The position numbers and the translations under genes were made by a program. Positions 16,229-24,139 of a stretch of 53,398 nt of DNA are shown here, piece by piece. The notes under the pieces are model-generated. The model made no database searches. It was not told the origin of the DNA and worked only from the letters and a program-made list of their open reading frames with translations. Origin of the DNA: an uncultured Bacillota bacterium. GTDB taxonomy: Bacteria > Bacillota_I > Bacilli_A > Erysipelotrichales > Erysipelotrichaceae. Positions within the stretch are counted from its first letter, which is position 1. Every line of letters starts with the position of its first letter. The DNA is taken from positions 1 through 53,398 of the forward strand of contig CALFPO010000014.1 of assembly GCA_937919165.1 (NCBI GenBank), written 5' to 3'.

Positions 16229-16712
16229 GAAGATTGCCGTCTATGGCATCATCATGGCATCGTATACGGCCCTATCATTGCTGGTGGGGACTTTTTCTTT
16301 TGGCTTGATGCAGATAAGGATAGCGGAGCTTCTGATGGTGCTCGCGCTTGAAGACGGGGAATACATCATGCCATTGTCCCTAGGATGCTTTCTTGCCAAT
16401 ATGATTGGGGTGCTGTGCGGCATGAACGCCATGGTCATCGATATTCTGGTAGGAACGATCGCAACCTACATATCGGGTGTGCTGGTCTATATGTTCCGCC
16501 ATATCAGACTTTGCAATAAGCCAATATTGAGCCTACTAATGCCACCGATCGTAAACGGCTTGCTTGTGGGACTAGAACTGCATTTTGTGCTGGATATAGG
16601 CTTCATGATGGCTTTTGGCTATGTCTTTGCGGGAGAATTTGTGGCTGTGACCATCCTTGGATCGATTCTTGGGGACGGATTGTGCAGAGTCATAGAAAAC
16701 TTCAAGAAGTGA
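16218..16712 (+). CDS. queT: QueT-family queuosine-precursor transporter (ECF S component)
   Basis: An integral membrane S component of an energy-coupling-factor transporter, predicted to bind queuosine precursors. The 164-aa protein has about five membrane segments; FSFGLMQIRIAELLMVLAL followed by IMPLSLGCFLANMIG is characteristic of QueT. It needs the shared EcfA/EcfA'/EcfT module, which is not in the window. QueT genes often follow a preQ1 riboswitch; here the gene starts inside the upstream gene and no riboswitch is visible. Confidence 0.85.
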   Translation: MSNRKIAVYGIIMASYTALSLLVGTFSFGLMQIRIAELLMVLALEDGEYIMPLSLGCFLANMIGVLCGMNAMVIDILVGTIATYISGVLVYMFRHIRLCNKPILSLLMPPIVNGLLVGLELHFVLDIGFMMAFGYVFAGEFVAVTILGSILGDGLCRVIENFKK

Positions 16713-16718
16713 TACAAT
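16710..16718 (+). promoter_or_regulatory. Extended -10 placed for a leaderless start at 16725
   Basis: TGA followed by TACAAT (16713-16718) makes an extended -10; ATG 16725 begins 6 nt later with no SD. Confidence 0.55.
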
Positions 16719-16724
16719 AATGAT

Positions 16725-17024
16725 ATGAATATCGATATTGAAAGAATAAGCGAAATCAAGGAAATGCTTCATGACATGAAAGAGGATGATGTCCTTTTTG
16801 TCGATGAGAACGGAAGCACCGGATATGCCATTTTGCCGATTGAAAGATATGATGAAGTGGAAGAGCTTCTGAATCTTCTCTCAGACAAGGGCTATGCCAC
16901 TGATGTTAAGGTAGCAGGCATCGATTCTATCGATCTTACCTATGATGAATATGAGAGGATAAAGAATCAGATTATGGAGACTGTAGAGAAGACCTTATGT
17001 CCAAAACCGGAGAAGCTGAACTGA
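16725..17024 (+). CDS. Hypothetical 99-aa protein preceding tmk
   Basis: Not firmly recognised. The acidic 99-aa protein contains GYAILPIERYDEVEELL, a string resembling the central strand-helix of Phd-like antitoxins, but no toxin partner is adjacent. In B. subtilis the slot next to tmk holds DarA (yaaQ) and yaaR; this protein does not resemble either. Its stop overlaps the tmk start (TGATG), so the two are translationally coupled. Its own start appears leaderless. Confidence 0.7.
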   Translation: MNIDIERISEIKEMLHDMKEDDVLFVDENGSTGYAILPIERYDEVEELLNLLSDKGYATDVKVAGIDSIDLTYDEYERIKNQIMETVEKTLCPKPEKLN

Positions 17025-17653
17025 TGAAGGGGCTATTCATAACATTCGAAGGTCCTGATGGATCAGGAAAGACGACCGTTGCGACAAGAATCACGGAGCT
17101 TCTTGAAGAGAGAGGCTTTGATGTCATACATACCAGAGAGCCTGGCGGAATAGAGATATCGGAAGATATCAGAAGCATCATTCTTGATCCCAAGAACACC
17201 ATGATGGATGCCAAGACTGAGGCCTTGCTTTATGCGGCAAGCCGTCGTCAGCATCTTGTGGAGAAGGTGTATCCAGCGGTCGCTGCCGGCAAGATCGTCA
17301 TCTGCGAACGTTTTGTGGATTCGTCTTTGGCCTACCAGGGTTTTGGAAGACAGCTTGGCTTTGATGAAGTCTTGAGCATCAACCTTTTTGCGATCGACAG
17401 CACCTTCCCAGATCTGACCATCTATCTTGATATCGATGAGGCAAAAGGTCTTGAGCGATTGAAGGATCGCGATTTCAAGGATCGTCTAGATCAGGAGTCG
17501 ATCGAATTCCATCATCGCGTCAAGAATGGCTACAGCGAGGTGCTTAAGCGTTTCGCTGACCGCATCAGTATCGTCGATGCTGCAAATGATGTTGAGCAGG
17601 TTGTCGATGATTCATTGAAGCTGATCCTAGGAATTATTGATGATAATAGATGA
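17024..17653 (+). CDS. tmk: Thymidylate kinase
   Basis: Phosphorylates dTMP to dTDP. Residues 9-17 EGPDGSGKT form the P-loop; TREPGG near 43-48 is the DRE/DRY-type motif, and the LID region follows CERFVDSSLAYQG. ATG 17024 has GGAGAAG 8 nt upstream and gives the usual 209-aa length, so it is preferred over ATG 16997, which adds nine residues (MSKTGEAEL) inside the upstream gene. It overlaps holB by 14 nt. tmk-holB-ricT is a conserved Firmicute cluster. Confidence 0.96.
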   Translation: MKGLFITFEGPDGSGKTTVATRITELLEERGFDVIHTREPGGIEISEDIRSIILDPKNTMMDAKTEALLYAASRRQHLVEKVYPAVAAGKIVICERFVDSSLAYQGFGRQLGFDEVLSINLFAIDSTFPDLTIYLDIDEAKGLERLKDRDFKDRLDQESIEFHHRVKNGYSEVLKRFADRISIVDAANDVEQVVDDSLKLILGIIDDNR

Positions 17654-18611
17654 ATTAAGAGAGAACGAGCCGATTGCCTACCGTAGCTTAGGCAACGCCT
17701 TAAGGGAGAATAGAGTAGCGCATAGCTACTTATTTTCTGGTGAATACAATCCTTTGAAGATTGAGGCTGCCTATCTTTTGGCCCAATCGATAATCGAAGG
17801 AAAGAACGATTTTGCATGCGAGACCTGCGATACCTGCAGACGCATCAGAAACAACAGCTATTTTGACGTCATATATGTGGATGGCTACAGGGATCTGATC
17901 AAGAAGGATGATGTAGAAAGGATCATGGATGAGTTCTCCAGGACTTCACTTGAGGCATCAGGCAAGAAAGTATACATCTTGGCCAACATCAACAATTCCT
18001 CGACCAAAGTCCTCAATATGATCCTCAAGTTCATGGAAGAGCCTTCCAGCAGCAATACCTATGGAATCTTCATCAGCGACAGGAAGGATGACCTTCTGCC
18101 GACAGTGGTTTCGCGTTGTCAGGACATTCCTTTCCTGACCAGAGATTTCTCTTTCCTGATCGAAAGGTATGAGAAGAATGGCTTCGATTATCTTGATGCC
18201 TATCTGCTCAGTCATATGCTGCACCGTTTCGACAGCGGCTTCGATCTGAATGACCAGTGCTATCTGACGGCCAAAGAATATGCCTATCAGACAATCGAGT
18301 ATCTTGATCGCAAGGAATATATACCTGTCCTTTTCTACAAGGACCTCTATGCAAGCTTCAAGGATAGGGATGAACTTAAAAGATGCTGCGACTTTTTCCT
18401 TAACATCATGATCAAGATGCTGGAGGATGCCATTGAAAAAAAGACAGTCAACGATAGCGACTATATGAAGCATCTGGAGCTTCTGAACAGGCATGATGTG
18501 GTCAAACTGCTGGAGATAATGGAGAATGCCAGCGACAAAACGCTCTTCAATGCGGAAAGGAAGATGCTGTTTGACTCCATTGCTTATGAGATAATATCAT
18601 ATATTAGATAG
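17640..18611 (+). CDS. holB: DNA polymerase III delta-prime subunit
   Basis: A clamp-loader subunit in the position of B. subtilis holB. The 323-aa protein shows the zinc-binding CETCDTCRRI (near 62-71), ANINNSSTKVLNMILKFMEEP (the sensor-1/SRC-adjacent helix) and VVSRCQDIPF with the SRC motif. The P-loop position reads SGEYNPLKIEA and cannot bind ATP, which is normal for delta-prime. ATG 17640, within the end of tmk, has AGGA 7 nt upstream; a TTG one codon earlier is the alternative. Confidence 0.93.
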   Translation: MIIDELRENEPIAYRSLGNALRENRVAHSYLFSGEYNPLKIEAAYLLAQSIIEGKNDFACETCDTCRRIRNNSYFDVIYVDGYRDLIKKDDVERIMDEFSRTSLEASGKKVYILANINNSSTKVLNMILKFMEEPSSSNTYGIFISDRKDDLLPTVVSRCQDIPFLTRDFSFLIERYEKNGFDYLDAYLLSHMLHRFDSGFDLNDQCYLTAKEYAYQTIEYLDRKEYIPVLFYKDLYASFKDRDELKRCCDFFLNIMIKMLEDAIEKKTVNDSDYMKHLELLNRHDVVKLLEIMENASDKTLFNAERKMLFDSIAYEIISYIR

Positions 18612-18619
18612 GTGAAATT

Positions 18620-19480
18620 ATGAGTGAGAATACTAGATATTTATCAGTTAGATTTGAGACGACAAATAAGACATATACATTCTCTACTGAAGATACAAGC
18701 ATCAAATGCAATGATGGTGTAGTTGTAGAGACCCAACGCGGCATGGAATATGGAAAGGTTGTAGCAGAGCCTTTCGACAAGCCAAACGTCGATATGGAGA
18801 TCAAAGAGATCATCCGCAAGGCTACCGCAAATGACCTCAAGCAGTTCGAAAAGAATAAGGAAGATGCCAAGGCAGCCAAGAGCATCTGCCAGGAAGAATC
18901 AGACAATCTGAAGCTTGAAATGAACATCATTTCAGCTGAATATACCTTGGATAGAAGCAAGATAACCTTCATCTATCTGGCTGATGACCGTGTCGACTTC
19001 AGAGAGCTTCTGAAGGTGCTGGCTTCGATCTTCCATTGCCGCATCGATCTGCGTCAGGTCGGCACAAGAGACAAGGCCAAGATGGTTTCCGGCATCGGCG
19101 TATGTGGAAGGGAACTGTGCTGTGCCAAGTTCATCGGTGCCTTCGATCGCATATCGATCAATATGGCCAAGAATCAGCTGCTGGCGCTCAATGTCCAGAA
19201 GCTGTCAGGACAGTGCGGAAATCTGATGTGCTGTCTGAGATTCGAGGATGAGGCGTACAAGGATCTGCGCAAGGAACTGCCTAAGCTAAATGCCCAGGTC
19301 GAATATGAAGGCGAGAAGTTCCGCATAACTTCCATGAATGTGATCGCCAAGACCTGCAAGCTTGAAAACAGCGAACATGCCCTGTTCATCTCTCTGGAAG
19401 ATCTGATTGAACATGGAAAATACAATAAGTCTCAGCCTAAACAGGAAAGCGAGAAAGAAGAAAGTGTTGTCGAAGAATAA
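18620..19480 (+). CDS. ricT: PSP1-domain RicT-like protein
   Basis: RicT (YaaT) family. In B. subtilis RicT, with RicA and RicF, supports RNase Y-dependent mRNA maturation and other processes. The 286-aa protein carries the PSP1 domain: QRGMEYGKVVAEP near residue 40, GVCGRELCCAKFI near 165-178, and SGQCGNLMCCLRFE near 195-208. The clustered cysteines fit the iron-sulfur ligation proposed for the Ric complex. AGGTGA precedes ATG 18620. RicA and RicF genes are not in the window. Confidence 0.93.
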   Translation: MSENTRYLSVRFETTNKTYTFSTEDTSIKCNDGVVVETQRGMEYGKVVAEPFDKPNVDMEIKEIIRKATANDLKQFEKNKEDAKAAKSICQEESDNLKLEMNIISAEYTLDRSKITFIYLADDRVDFRELLKVLASIFHCRIDLRQVGTRDKAKMVSGIGVCGRELCCAKFIGAFDRISINMAKNQLLALNVQKLSGQCGNLMCCLRFEDEAYKDLRKELPKLNAQVEYEGEKFRITSMNVIAKTCKLENSEHALFISLEDLIEHGKYNKSQPKQESEKEESVVEE

Positions 19481-20297
19481 GGCCACACTTTTTCTTGTGG
19501 CGACTCCTATCGGAAATCTGTCGGAGGCCTCGCCTCGAGTGATCGAGACGCTCAAGAATGTTGCGGTCATCGCTTGCGAAGATACCCGCAATTCCTTGAA
19601 GCTTCTGACCCATTTCGATATCCATACCAGGATGATTGCCTACCATAACTTCAACGAAGAAGAAAGCAGCAACGGCATCATCAAGCTTCTGAGCGAAGGA
19701 AACGATATAGCTCTCATCAGCGATGCTGGCTATCCTTTGATATCCGATCCAGGATATGAGCTGGTGAATAGAGTCATTGAAGAAGGATACAATATCGTGA
19801 CCGTTTCAGGACCTAATGCCGCTCTCAATGCCTTGGTGGCATCTGGACTTGAGACTACCCATTATCTTTTCTATGGCTTTCTCAGTCCTAAGCTGTCGCA
19901 AGCCAGAAAAGAGCTTGAAGATCTCAAGGAATTTCCTTATACCATGATCTTCTATGAAGCCCCTCATCGCATCGAGAAGACCTTGGAGAATATGCATGAA
20001 GTATTTGGCGAACGTAAGGCGGTGCTGGCTAGGGAATTGACCAAGTTGCACGAAGAATATCATCGCGGAAACCTGAAAGAGCTGTGCAAACTCAAGGATC
20101 TCAAGGGTGAGATGGTTGTAGTGGTAGAAGGATACCATAAGCCTGACCTAGAGATCGATATGGATGAGCTGGTGAAGGAAGTGGGGGAAATGGCAGATGG
20201 CGGTCTCAAGACCAAGGAGGCCGTAAATGAGGTAGCCAAGAAATATGGCTTCTCCAAGAATGTCCTCTACAATGCCTATATCGCAAAGCAGCAATAG
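19464..20297 (+). CDS. rsmI: 16S rRNA (cytidine-1402-2'-O)-methyltransferase
   Basis: RsmI methylates C1402 in the decoding centre using SAM. Family signatures: LFLVATPIGNLSEASPR, ACEDTRNSLKLL, ISDAGYPLISDPG, VSGPNAALNALVASGL and FYEAPHRI. The start is uncertain. The frame opens at TTG 19407 and has ATG 19413, both deep inside ricT and adding a basic non-family extension; GTG 19464 gives the usual spacing to VATPIGNL and overlaps the ricT end by 17 nt, so I prefer it (277 aa). The block lacks the yabA and trmN6 homologues that sit between ricT and rsmI in B. subtilis. Confidence 0.93.
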   Translation: MLSKNKATLFLVATPIGNLSEASPRVIETLKNVAVIACEDTRNSLKLLTHFDIHTRMIAYHNFNEEESSNGIIKLLSEGNDIALISDAGYPLISDPGYELVNRVIEEGYNIVTVSGPNAALNALVASGLETTHYLFYGFLSPKLSQARKELEDLKEFPYTMIFYEAPHRIEKTLENMHEVFGERKAVLARELTKLHEEYHRGNLKELCKLKDLKGEMVVVVEGYHKPDLEIDMDELVKEVGEMADGGLKTKEAVNEVAKKYGFSKNVLYNAYIAKQQ

Positions 20298-20328
20298 ATG
20301 TCTCTATAGGAGACATTTCTATTTTTTA
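20298..20328 (+). terminator. Terminator after rsmI
   Basis: ATGTCTC (20298-20304) pairs with GAGACAT (20310-20316), followed by TTCTATTTTTTA. Confidence 0.85.
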
Positions 20329-20339
20329 TCCAAAACGCA

Positions 20340-20345
20340 TAAAAT
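20340..20345 (+). promoter_or_regulatory. -10-like element for the U32 operon
   Basis: TAAAAT lies 9 nt before ATG 20355 with no SD in between. It allows only a 1-3 nt leader; weaker than the other leaderless candidates. Confidence 0.35.
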
Positions 20346-20354
20346 AGTATTGAT

Positions 20355-21227
20355 ATGGAATTACTGGTAACACTAAGAAATAAGGAACTGCTGAACAGAT
20401 TAAGCAATAGAGCCGATGGCGTTTTAGCTGGCTCGCTTTTTGCGATGAGCTATAATTACAGCTTTGAGCAGATGAAGGACATCTTCCGCTATTGTCTTGA
20501 CCACAAGCTGAAGTTCTATGTGGTGATGGACAGCTTCATCAGCGAAGATGAGCTTGAACAGCTTGATGAGTATATGAAGATGTTGGCTGATTGGAATGTC
20601 GATGGAATATACTTCCATGATCTATCGATCATGGCTGTTGCACGCAGATACAATATGGTCGGTAAGCTGATATATGATGGCATGACGGTACTGTGCAATT
20701 CATTGGAGACGGCTTTCTATCTTTCCAAGGGCATCAATGCCTGTGTGATCTCTAGGGAGCTTACCTATGAGGAGGTCAAGGAGATCATCGCCAACAATCC
20801 CGGCAAGGTCGATATGCAGATATTCGGACATCAGCGCCTTTCCTATTCGAAACGCCGTTTCTTGAGCAACTACTTCAAGGAGATCGGCGTAAACTATCCA
20901 TACAAGAACAAGGAGACTTTGACGCTGATCGAGGAACAGCGCTCATATAGGATGCCGATCATCGAAGATGACTATGGCACAAGAATATATTCCGATTATG
21001 TCTTTGAGACATATGACGAATTGCCATTCCTGAAGAAAGGGCTCAAAAGAGGCATCGTTGATACATTGTTCATGAACAATGCTACTGTTGTGAAGGTTCT
21101 GGATGATTGCCGAAGCATCGTTGAAGCAAACAAGGAAATGCTGAAGAAGGACCTGTATGCCGATTATCCTGAAAACTATGGTTCAGGATTCCTATATACC
21201 AAGACAAACATTACCAAAGATGAATAA
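20355..21227 (+). CDS. U32 family protein, first of pair (TrhP1/YrrN-like)
   Basis: A 290-aa peptidase-U32-family protein. Together with the next gene it matches the B. subtilis YrrN/YrrO pair (TrhP1/TrhP2), required for 5-hydroxyuridine at tRNA position 34. It has the barrel start (MELLVTLRNKELLNRLSNRADGVL), a strand-helix series such as GIYFHDLSIMAVARRYNM, and MQIFGHQRLSYSKRRFLSNYF at the position of the catalytic core, but lacks the cysteine cluster of the partner, as expected for the short subunit. It overlaps the next gene by 8 nt. Confidence 0.8.
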   Translation: MELLVTLRNKELLNRLSNRADGVLAGSLFAMSYNYSFEQMKDIFRYCLDHKLKFYVVMDSFISEDELEQLDEYMKMLADWNVDGIYFHDLSIMAVARRYNMVGKLIYDGMTVLCNSLETAFYLSKGINACVISRELTYEEVKEIIANNPGKVDMQIFGHQRLSYSKRRFLSNYFKEIGVNYPYKNKETLTLIEEQRSYRMPIIEDDYGTRIYSDYVFETYDELPFLKKGLKRGIVDTLFMNNATVVKVLDDCRSIVEANKEMLKKDLYADYPENYGSGFLYTKTNITKDE

Positions 21228-22428
21228 GATTGAACTTCTGGCGCCCGCAAAAGATCTGGCCAAGGCCAAGATTGCAATCATGTATGGAGCTGATGCCGTC
21301 TATGTCGGCGGCAAGTCTTTTTCGTTGCGTTCGCGTGCATCGAATTTTGGGCTTGAGGAGCTTGAAGAGCTTTCGTCATTCGCCAAGGGATATGGGGCAA
21401 AGGTCTATGTGACCGTCAACATCGTCTTCCATGACGACGACTTCAGTGGCATCAAAGAGTATCTTGAAAGCTTAGACAGAATCGGAATAGATGCGATGAT
21501 CATCTCCAATCTGTCATTGATCCCTTTGGCCAGAAAATATGCGCCGCATCTTGAATGCCATATCTCTACCCAGCTTTCCTCAAACAATTCAATGGCTATC
21601 GATACCTTGACGTCGTTTGGGGCAGATCGGGTCGTCATGGCCAGGGAATGCAGCATGGATCAGATCGAAAGCATCGCCTCAAAGACAGATACTCCTATTG
21701 AGGTGTTCATCCATGGCGGCATGTGCTCCAACTTCTCAGGACGCTGCGTGCTTTCGAATCGCATGACTTTAAGAGATGCGAATAGAGGAGGCTGTGCCCA
21801 TTCTTGCCGCTGGAAGTATCATCTCTATGATGTCGACAACAAGGTATCTTTGGATGATTGCCTGCTTTCGATGTCATCGAAGGATCTAAGGGCTACGGCC
21901 TATATCGAAAGGATGATCAAGTGCGGCGTCGCTTCGCTCAAGATTGAGGGGCGCATGAAATCAGAATACTACATCGCTCAGGTGGTAAGGACCTACCGCA
22001 AGATGATCGATGAGATATATGAGAATGGAACTCTGCCTGAAGGAAGGCTCGAATATTACGACAGCGAACTGACCAAGGCCGAGAATAGGCCAAGCGATGA
22101 TGGCTTCCTTTCGGGCGAGTGCGACAACACCAAGCACCTTTATGGCGTCAATGGCGCCGGCGTTACCCATGACTATGTGGCTTATGTCCATGACTATGAC
22201 GAAATGAAGGGCTATGCTCTGATTGAGGTCAAGAACATCTTCAAGAAGGGCGATGTGCTTGAGATCTTCGGTCCAGACATCGACAACGTCCAGTTTGCGG
22301 CCGGCATAATGTTCAATGAGAAATGGGACCTTGTCGAGCTTGCCAACAAGCCTACCGAAATGATCTATCTGCGTCTTCCTATCAAGGCTCATCGTCACGA
22401 TATGATAAGGAAGGTCAATGGCAGATGA
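21220..22428 (+). CDS. U32 family protein, second of pair (TrhP2/YrrO-like)
   Basis: A 402-aa U32 protein, probably the main subunit for prephenate-dependent tRNA U34 hydroxylation (family knowledge). Features: IELLAPAKDLAKAKIAIMYG at the start, CHISTQLSSNNS, EVFIHGGMCSNFSGRC and NRGGCAHSCRWKY with the conserved cysteines, and LKIEGRMKSEYYIAQVVR. ATG 21220 overlaps the upstream stop; the frame opens earlier inside that gene. Its TGA overlaps the next ATG (ATGA), coupling it to two SpoU-type methyltransferases. Confidence 0.88.
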   Translation: MNKIELLAPAKDLAKAKIAIMYGADAVYVGGKSFSLRSRASNFGLEELEELSSFAKGYGAKVYVTVNIVFHDDDFSGIKEYLESLDRIGIDAMIISNLSLIPLARKYAPHLECHISTQLSSNNSMAIDTLTSFGADRVVMARECSMDQIESIASKTDTPIEVFIHGGMCSNFSGRCVLSNRMTLRDANRGGCAHSCRWKYHLYDVDNKVSLDDCLLSMSSKDLRATAYIERMIKCGVASLKIEGRMKSEYYIAQVVRTYRKMIDEIYENGTLPEGRLEYYDSELTKAENRPSDDGFLSGECDNTKHLYGVNGAGVTHDYVAYVHDYDEMKGYALIEVKNIFKKGDVLEIFGPDIDNVQFAAGIMFNEKWDLVELANKPTEMIYLRLPIKAHRHDMIRKVNGR

Positions 22429-23129
22429 TTATCGAAGGAGCAATAGCGGTAAAGGCTGCCATTCAATGCAAGAAGCGCACAATCGAAGCGCTTTATATCA
22501 ATAAAGAGAAAAGAACGAAGGATTTCAACTATATCAGAAAGATCGCCAATGCAAATGGCATCGTTTTGAATGAAATGGATAAGGAAGAGCTGCAGAGCCT
22601 TTTGAGCGGAAAGAGTGCCGGGGGCATCTGTGCCAAGGTCTTGGAAAGAAAGGATGATGTCTTTGCTGATGGAGATATCTTCTATCTTGATGGCATCGAA
22701 GATCCTTTCAATCTTGGCTATGCGATGCGCACATTGTATGCCTTTGGCATAGAAAATGTATTGCTTTCGGATCGGGACTATTCCTCAATGGAAGCCCAGC
22801 TTCTCAAGTCATCGGCTGGTGCCTATGATATGCTTAATGTCAGGGTCGCCAAAGATGCCTTGGAAGAGATGAAGAAAATCAAGGAAAAGGGCTATTGCCT
22901 ATATGGGCTTTATAGAGGCGATGGCTCCCATGACATCTTTGATGTCACCTTCAAGGACAGGACACTGTTCATGCTGGGAGGAGAGAAAAGAGGAATCAGT
23001 TCCGAACTGCTTGCCTTATGCGATGAGCATCTTTACATCAGCTATGGTTCAGATTTCCGCAATTCGCTCAATGCCTGCGCTGCCCTTGATGTCTGCGCTA
23101 CCTTGCTGCATCGCCAGAGAAGAAAATGA
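22425..23129 (+). CDS. TrmH/SpoU-type RNA 2'-O-methyltransferase, copy A
   Basis: A 234-aa SPOUT methyltransferase with an N-terminal L30e-like substrate-binding domain (about 1-80) and a knotted SAM-binding domain: IEDPFNLGYAMRTLYAFG, MLGGEKRGISSELL and NSLNACAALDVCATLL. The last motif, usually LNVSxAxxI, is NSLNACAAL here. Target RNA unknown. It starts on the stop of the U32 gene and its own end overlaps the next methyltransferase by 4 nt. Confidence 0.85.
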   Translation: MIIEGAIAVKAAIQCKKRTIEALYINKEKRTKDFNYIRKIANANGIVLNEMDKEELQSLLSGKSAGGICAKVLERKDDVFADGDIFYLDGIEDPFNLGYAMRTLYAFGIENVLLSDRDYSSMEAQLLKSSAGAYDMLNVRVAKDALEEMKKIKEKGYCLYGLYRGDGSHDIFDVTFKDRTLFMLGGEKRGISSELLALCDEHLYISYGSDFRNSLNACAALDVCATLLHRQRRK

Positions 23130-23842
23130 TCATCAGTTCGCTTGACAACAAGAAGGTCAAGGAGCTCACAAAGCTCCACCAGAAGAAATACCGCAAGGAC
23201 CAGTATCTTCTTACGGAAGATAGTCTTTTGCGTTATGCATTTGAACGTGGCTATCTTGATCTATTGATCTATGCTGGAGAAATGCCTTTTGCTTTCGACA
23301 ATGTTCTCGAGGTTTCAAGAGATGTTCTATGCAAGATCGCCAAGCGTGATGATGTCGATTATATTGGGGTTGCTCATGTAATCAAGGAAAGCGATAGCCA
23401 TGGAGATAGAATAGTCATTCTTGATCATCTGCAGGATCCTCTGAACATCGGACGCATCATGGAATGCTGCTGCCTGTTTGGCTTTGATTCCATGATTCTT
23501 AGCCCTGATTGTGCCGATATCTATAATGAGAAATGCCTTGCCAATTCAAAGGGTGGCATATATAGCCTAAATATTTCAGTCAAGGATCTTGAACAGGAGA
23601 TACCTGCTTTGCAGGAAAAGGGCTACAAAGTCTATGCGACAGGCCTTAGGGATAACACCAAAGAGCTTCATGAGGTTGCAGCACATGAAAAGATGGCCAT
23701 TGTTTTGGGCAATGAAGGAAGCGGCGTTACGGCCAATGTCATGAATATGGCCGATGAGATAATAAAAATCGATATGCGCAATATCGATTCCTTGAATGTA
23801 GGCATGGCAGCTGCCATCATAATGTATCAGTTCAGAATCTGA
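23126..23842 (+). CDS. TrmH/SpoU-type RNA 2'-O-methyltransferase, copy B
   Basis: A second, clearly diverged 238-aa SPOUT methyltransferase: ILDHLQDPLNIGRIMECCCLFG, MAIVLGNEGSGVTANVM and DSLNVGMAAAIIMYQF are the three motifs, all closer to consensus than in copy A. N-terminal substrate domain about 1-85. Target unknown (23S rRNA or tRNA ribose likely by family). Ends convergently with acyP, overlapping it by 11 nt. Confidence 0.87.
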   Translation: MIISSLDNKKVKELTKLHQKKYRKDQYLLTEDSLLRYAFERGYLDLLIYAGEMPFAFDNVLEVSRDVLCKIAKRDDVDYIGVAHVIKESDSHGDRIVILDHLQDPLNIGRIMECCCLFGFDSMILSPDCADIYNEKCLANSKGGIYSLNISVKDLEQEIPALQEKGYKVYATGLRDNTKELHEVAAHEKMAIVLGNEGSGVTANVMNMADEIIKIDMRNIDSLNVGMAAAIIMYQFRI

Positions 23843-24098
23843 CGGTGAATTCCTTTTCGTCTTCGATCAGTTCTTTTTCTTTGATGGCATAATCATAGAT
23901 CTGTATGAACCCATCATTTACAAGCGATCCCTTGAGGAAAGCATCCACCTGTTCGCCTTGAACCTCAACCTCGACATTTCCGTTGTAGAGATTGCGGACA
24001 TAGCCGGTAAGGCCAAGACTGCGGGCCAGGTTCATCATGGTCCAGCGGAATCCGACGCCCTGGACGATTCCTTCGTAGACAATATAATAACGCTTCAT
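23832..24098 (-). CDS. acyP: Acylphosphatase
   Basis: Hydrolyses acyl phosphates. The 88-aa protein has the signature GIVQGVGFRW with the catalytic Arg, and the catalytic Asn in GYVRNLYNGNVEVEVQG. Transcribed alone on the minus strand, converging into copy B of the SpoU pair without an obvious terminator. Upstream a TAAAAT lies 6 nt from the ATG with no SD, so the start looks leaderless. Confidence 0.95.
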   Translation of the reverse strand: MKRYYIVYEGIVQGVGFRWTMMNLARSLGLTGYVRNLYNGNVEVEVQGEQVDAFLKGSLVNDGFIQIYDYAIKEKELIEDEKEFTVRF

Positions 24099-24104
24099 AT
24101 ATTC

Positions 24105-24117
24105 ATTTTAGTATAAT
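24105..24117. promoter_or_regulatory. Back-to-back -10 elements, acyP (-) and ribokinase-like gene (+)
   Basis: On the minus strand TAAAAT (24110-24105) is 6 nt from the acyP ATG. On the plus strand TATAAT (24112-24117) serves ATG 24140, which has CGGAGAG upstream. The two hexamers are separated by one base, so the two polymerases would compete. Confidence 0.55.
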
Positions 24118-24139
24118 AAAGAAAACGGAGAGAATAAAT

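Noticed and set aside
16180..16240. preQ1 riboswitch before queT
   Set aside because: The gene starts inside the preceding coding sequence and no aptamer-like pseudoknot sequence is visible.
17640..18611. Broken ATPase because holB lacks a P-loop
   Set aside because: Delta-prime subunits commonly lack a functional P-loop, so this is normal.
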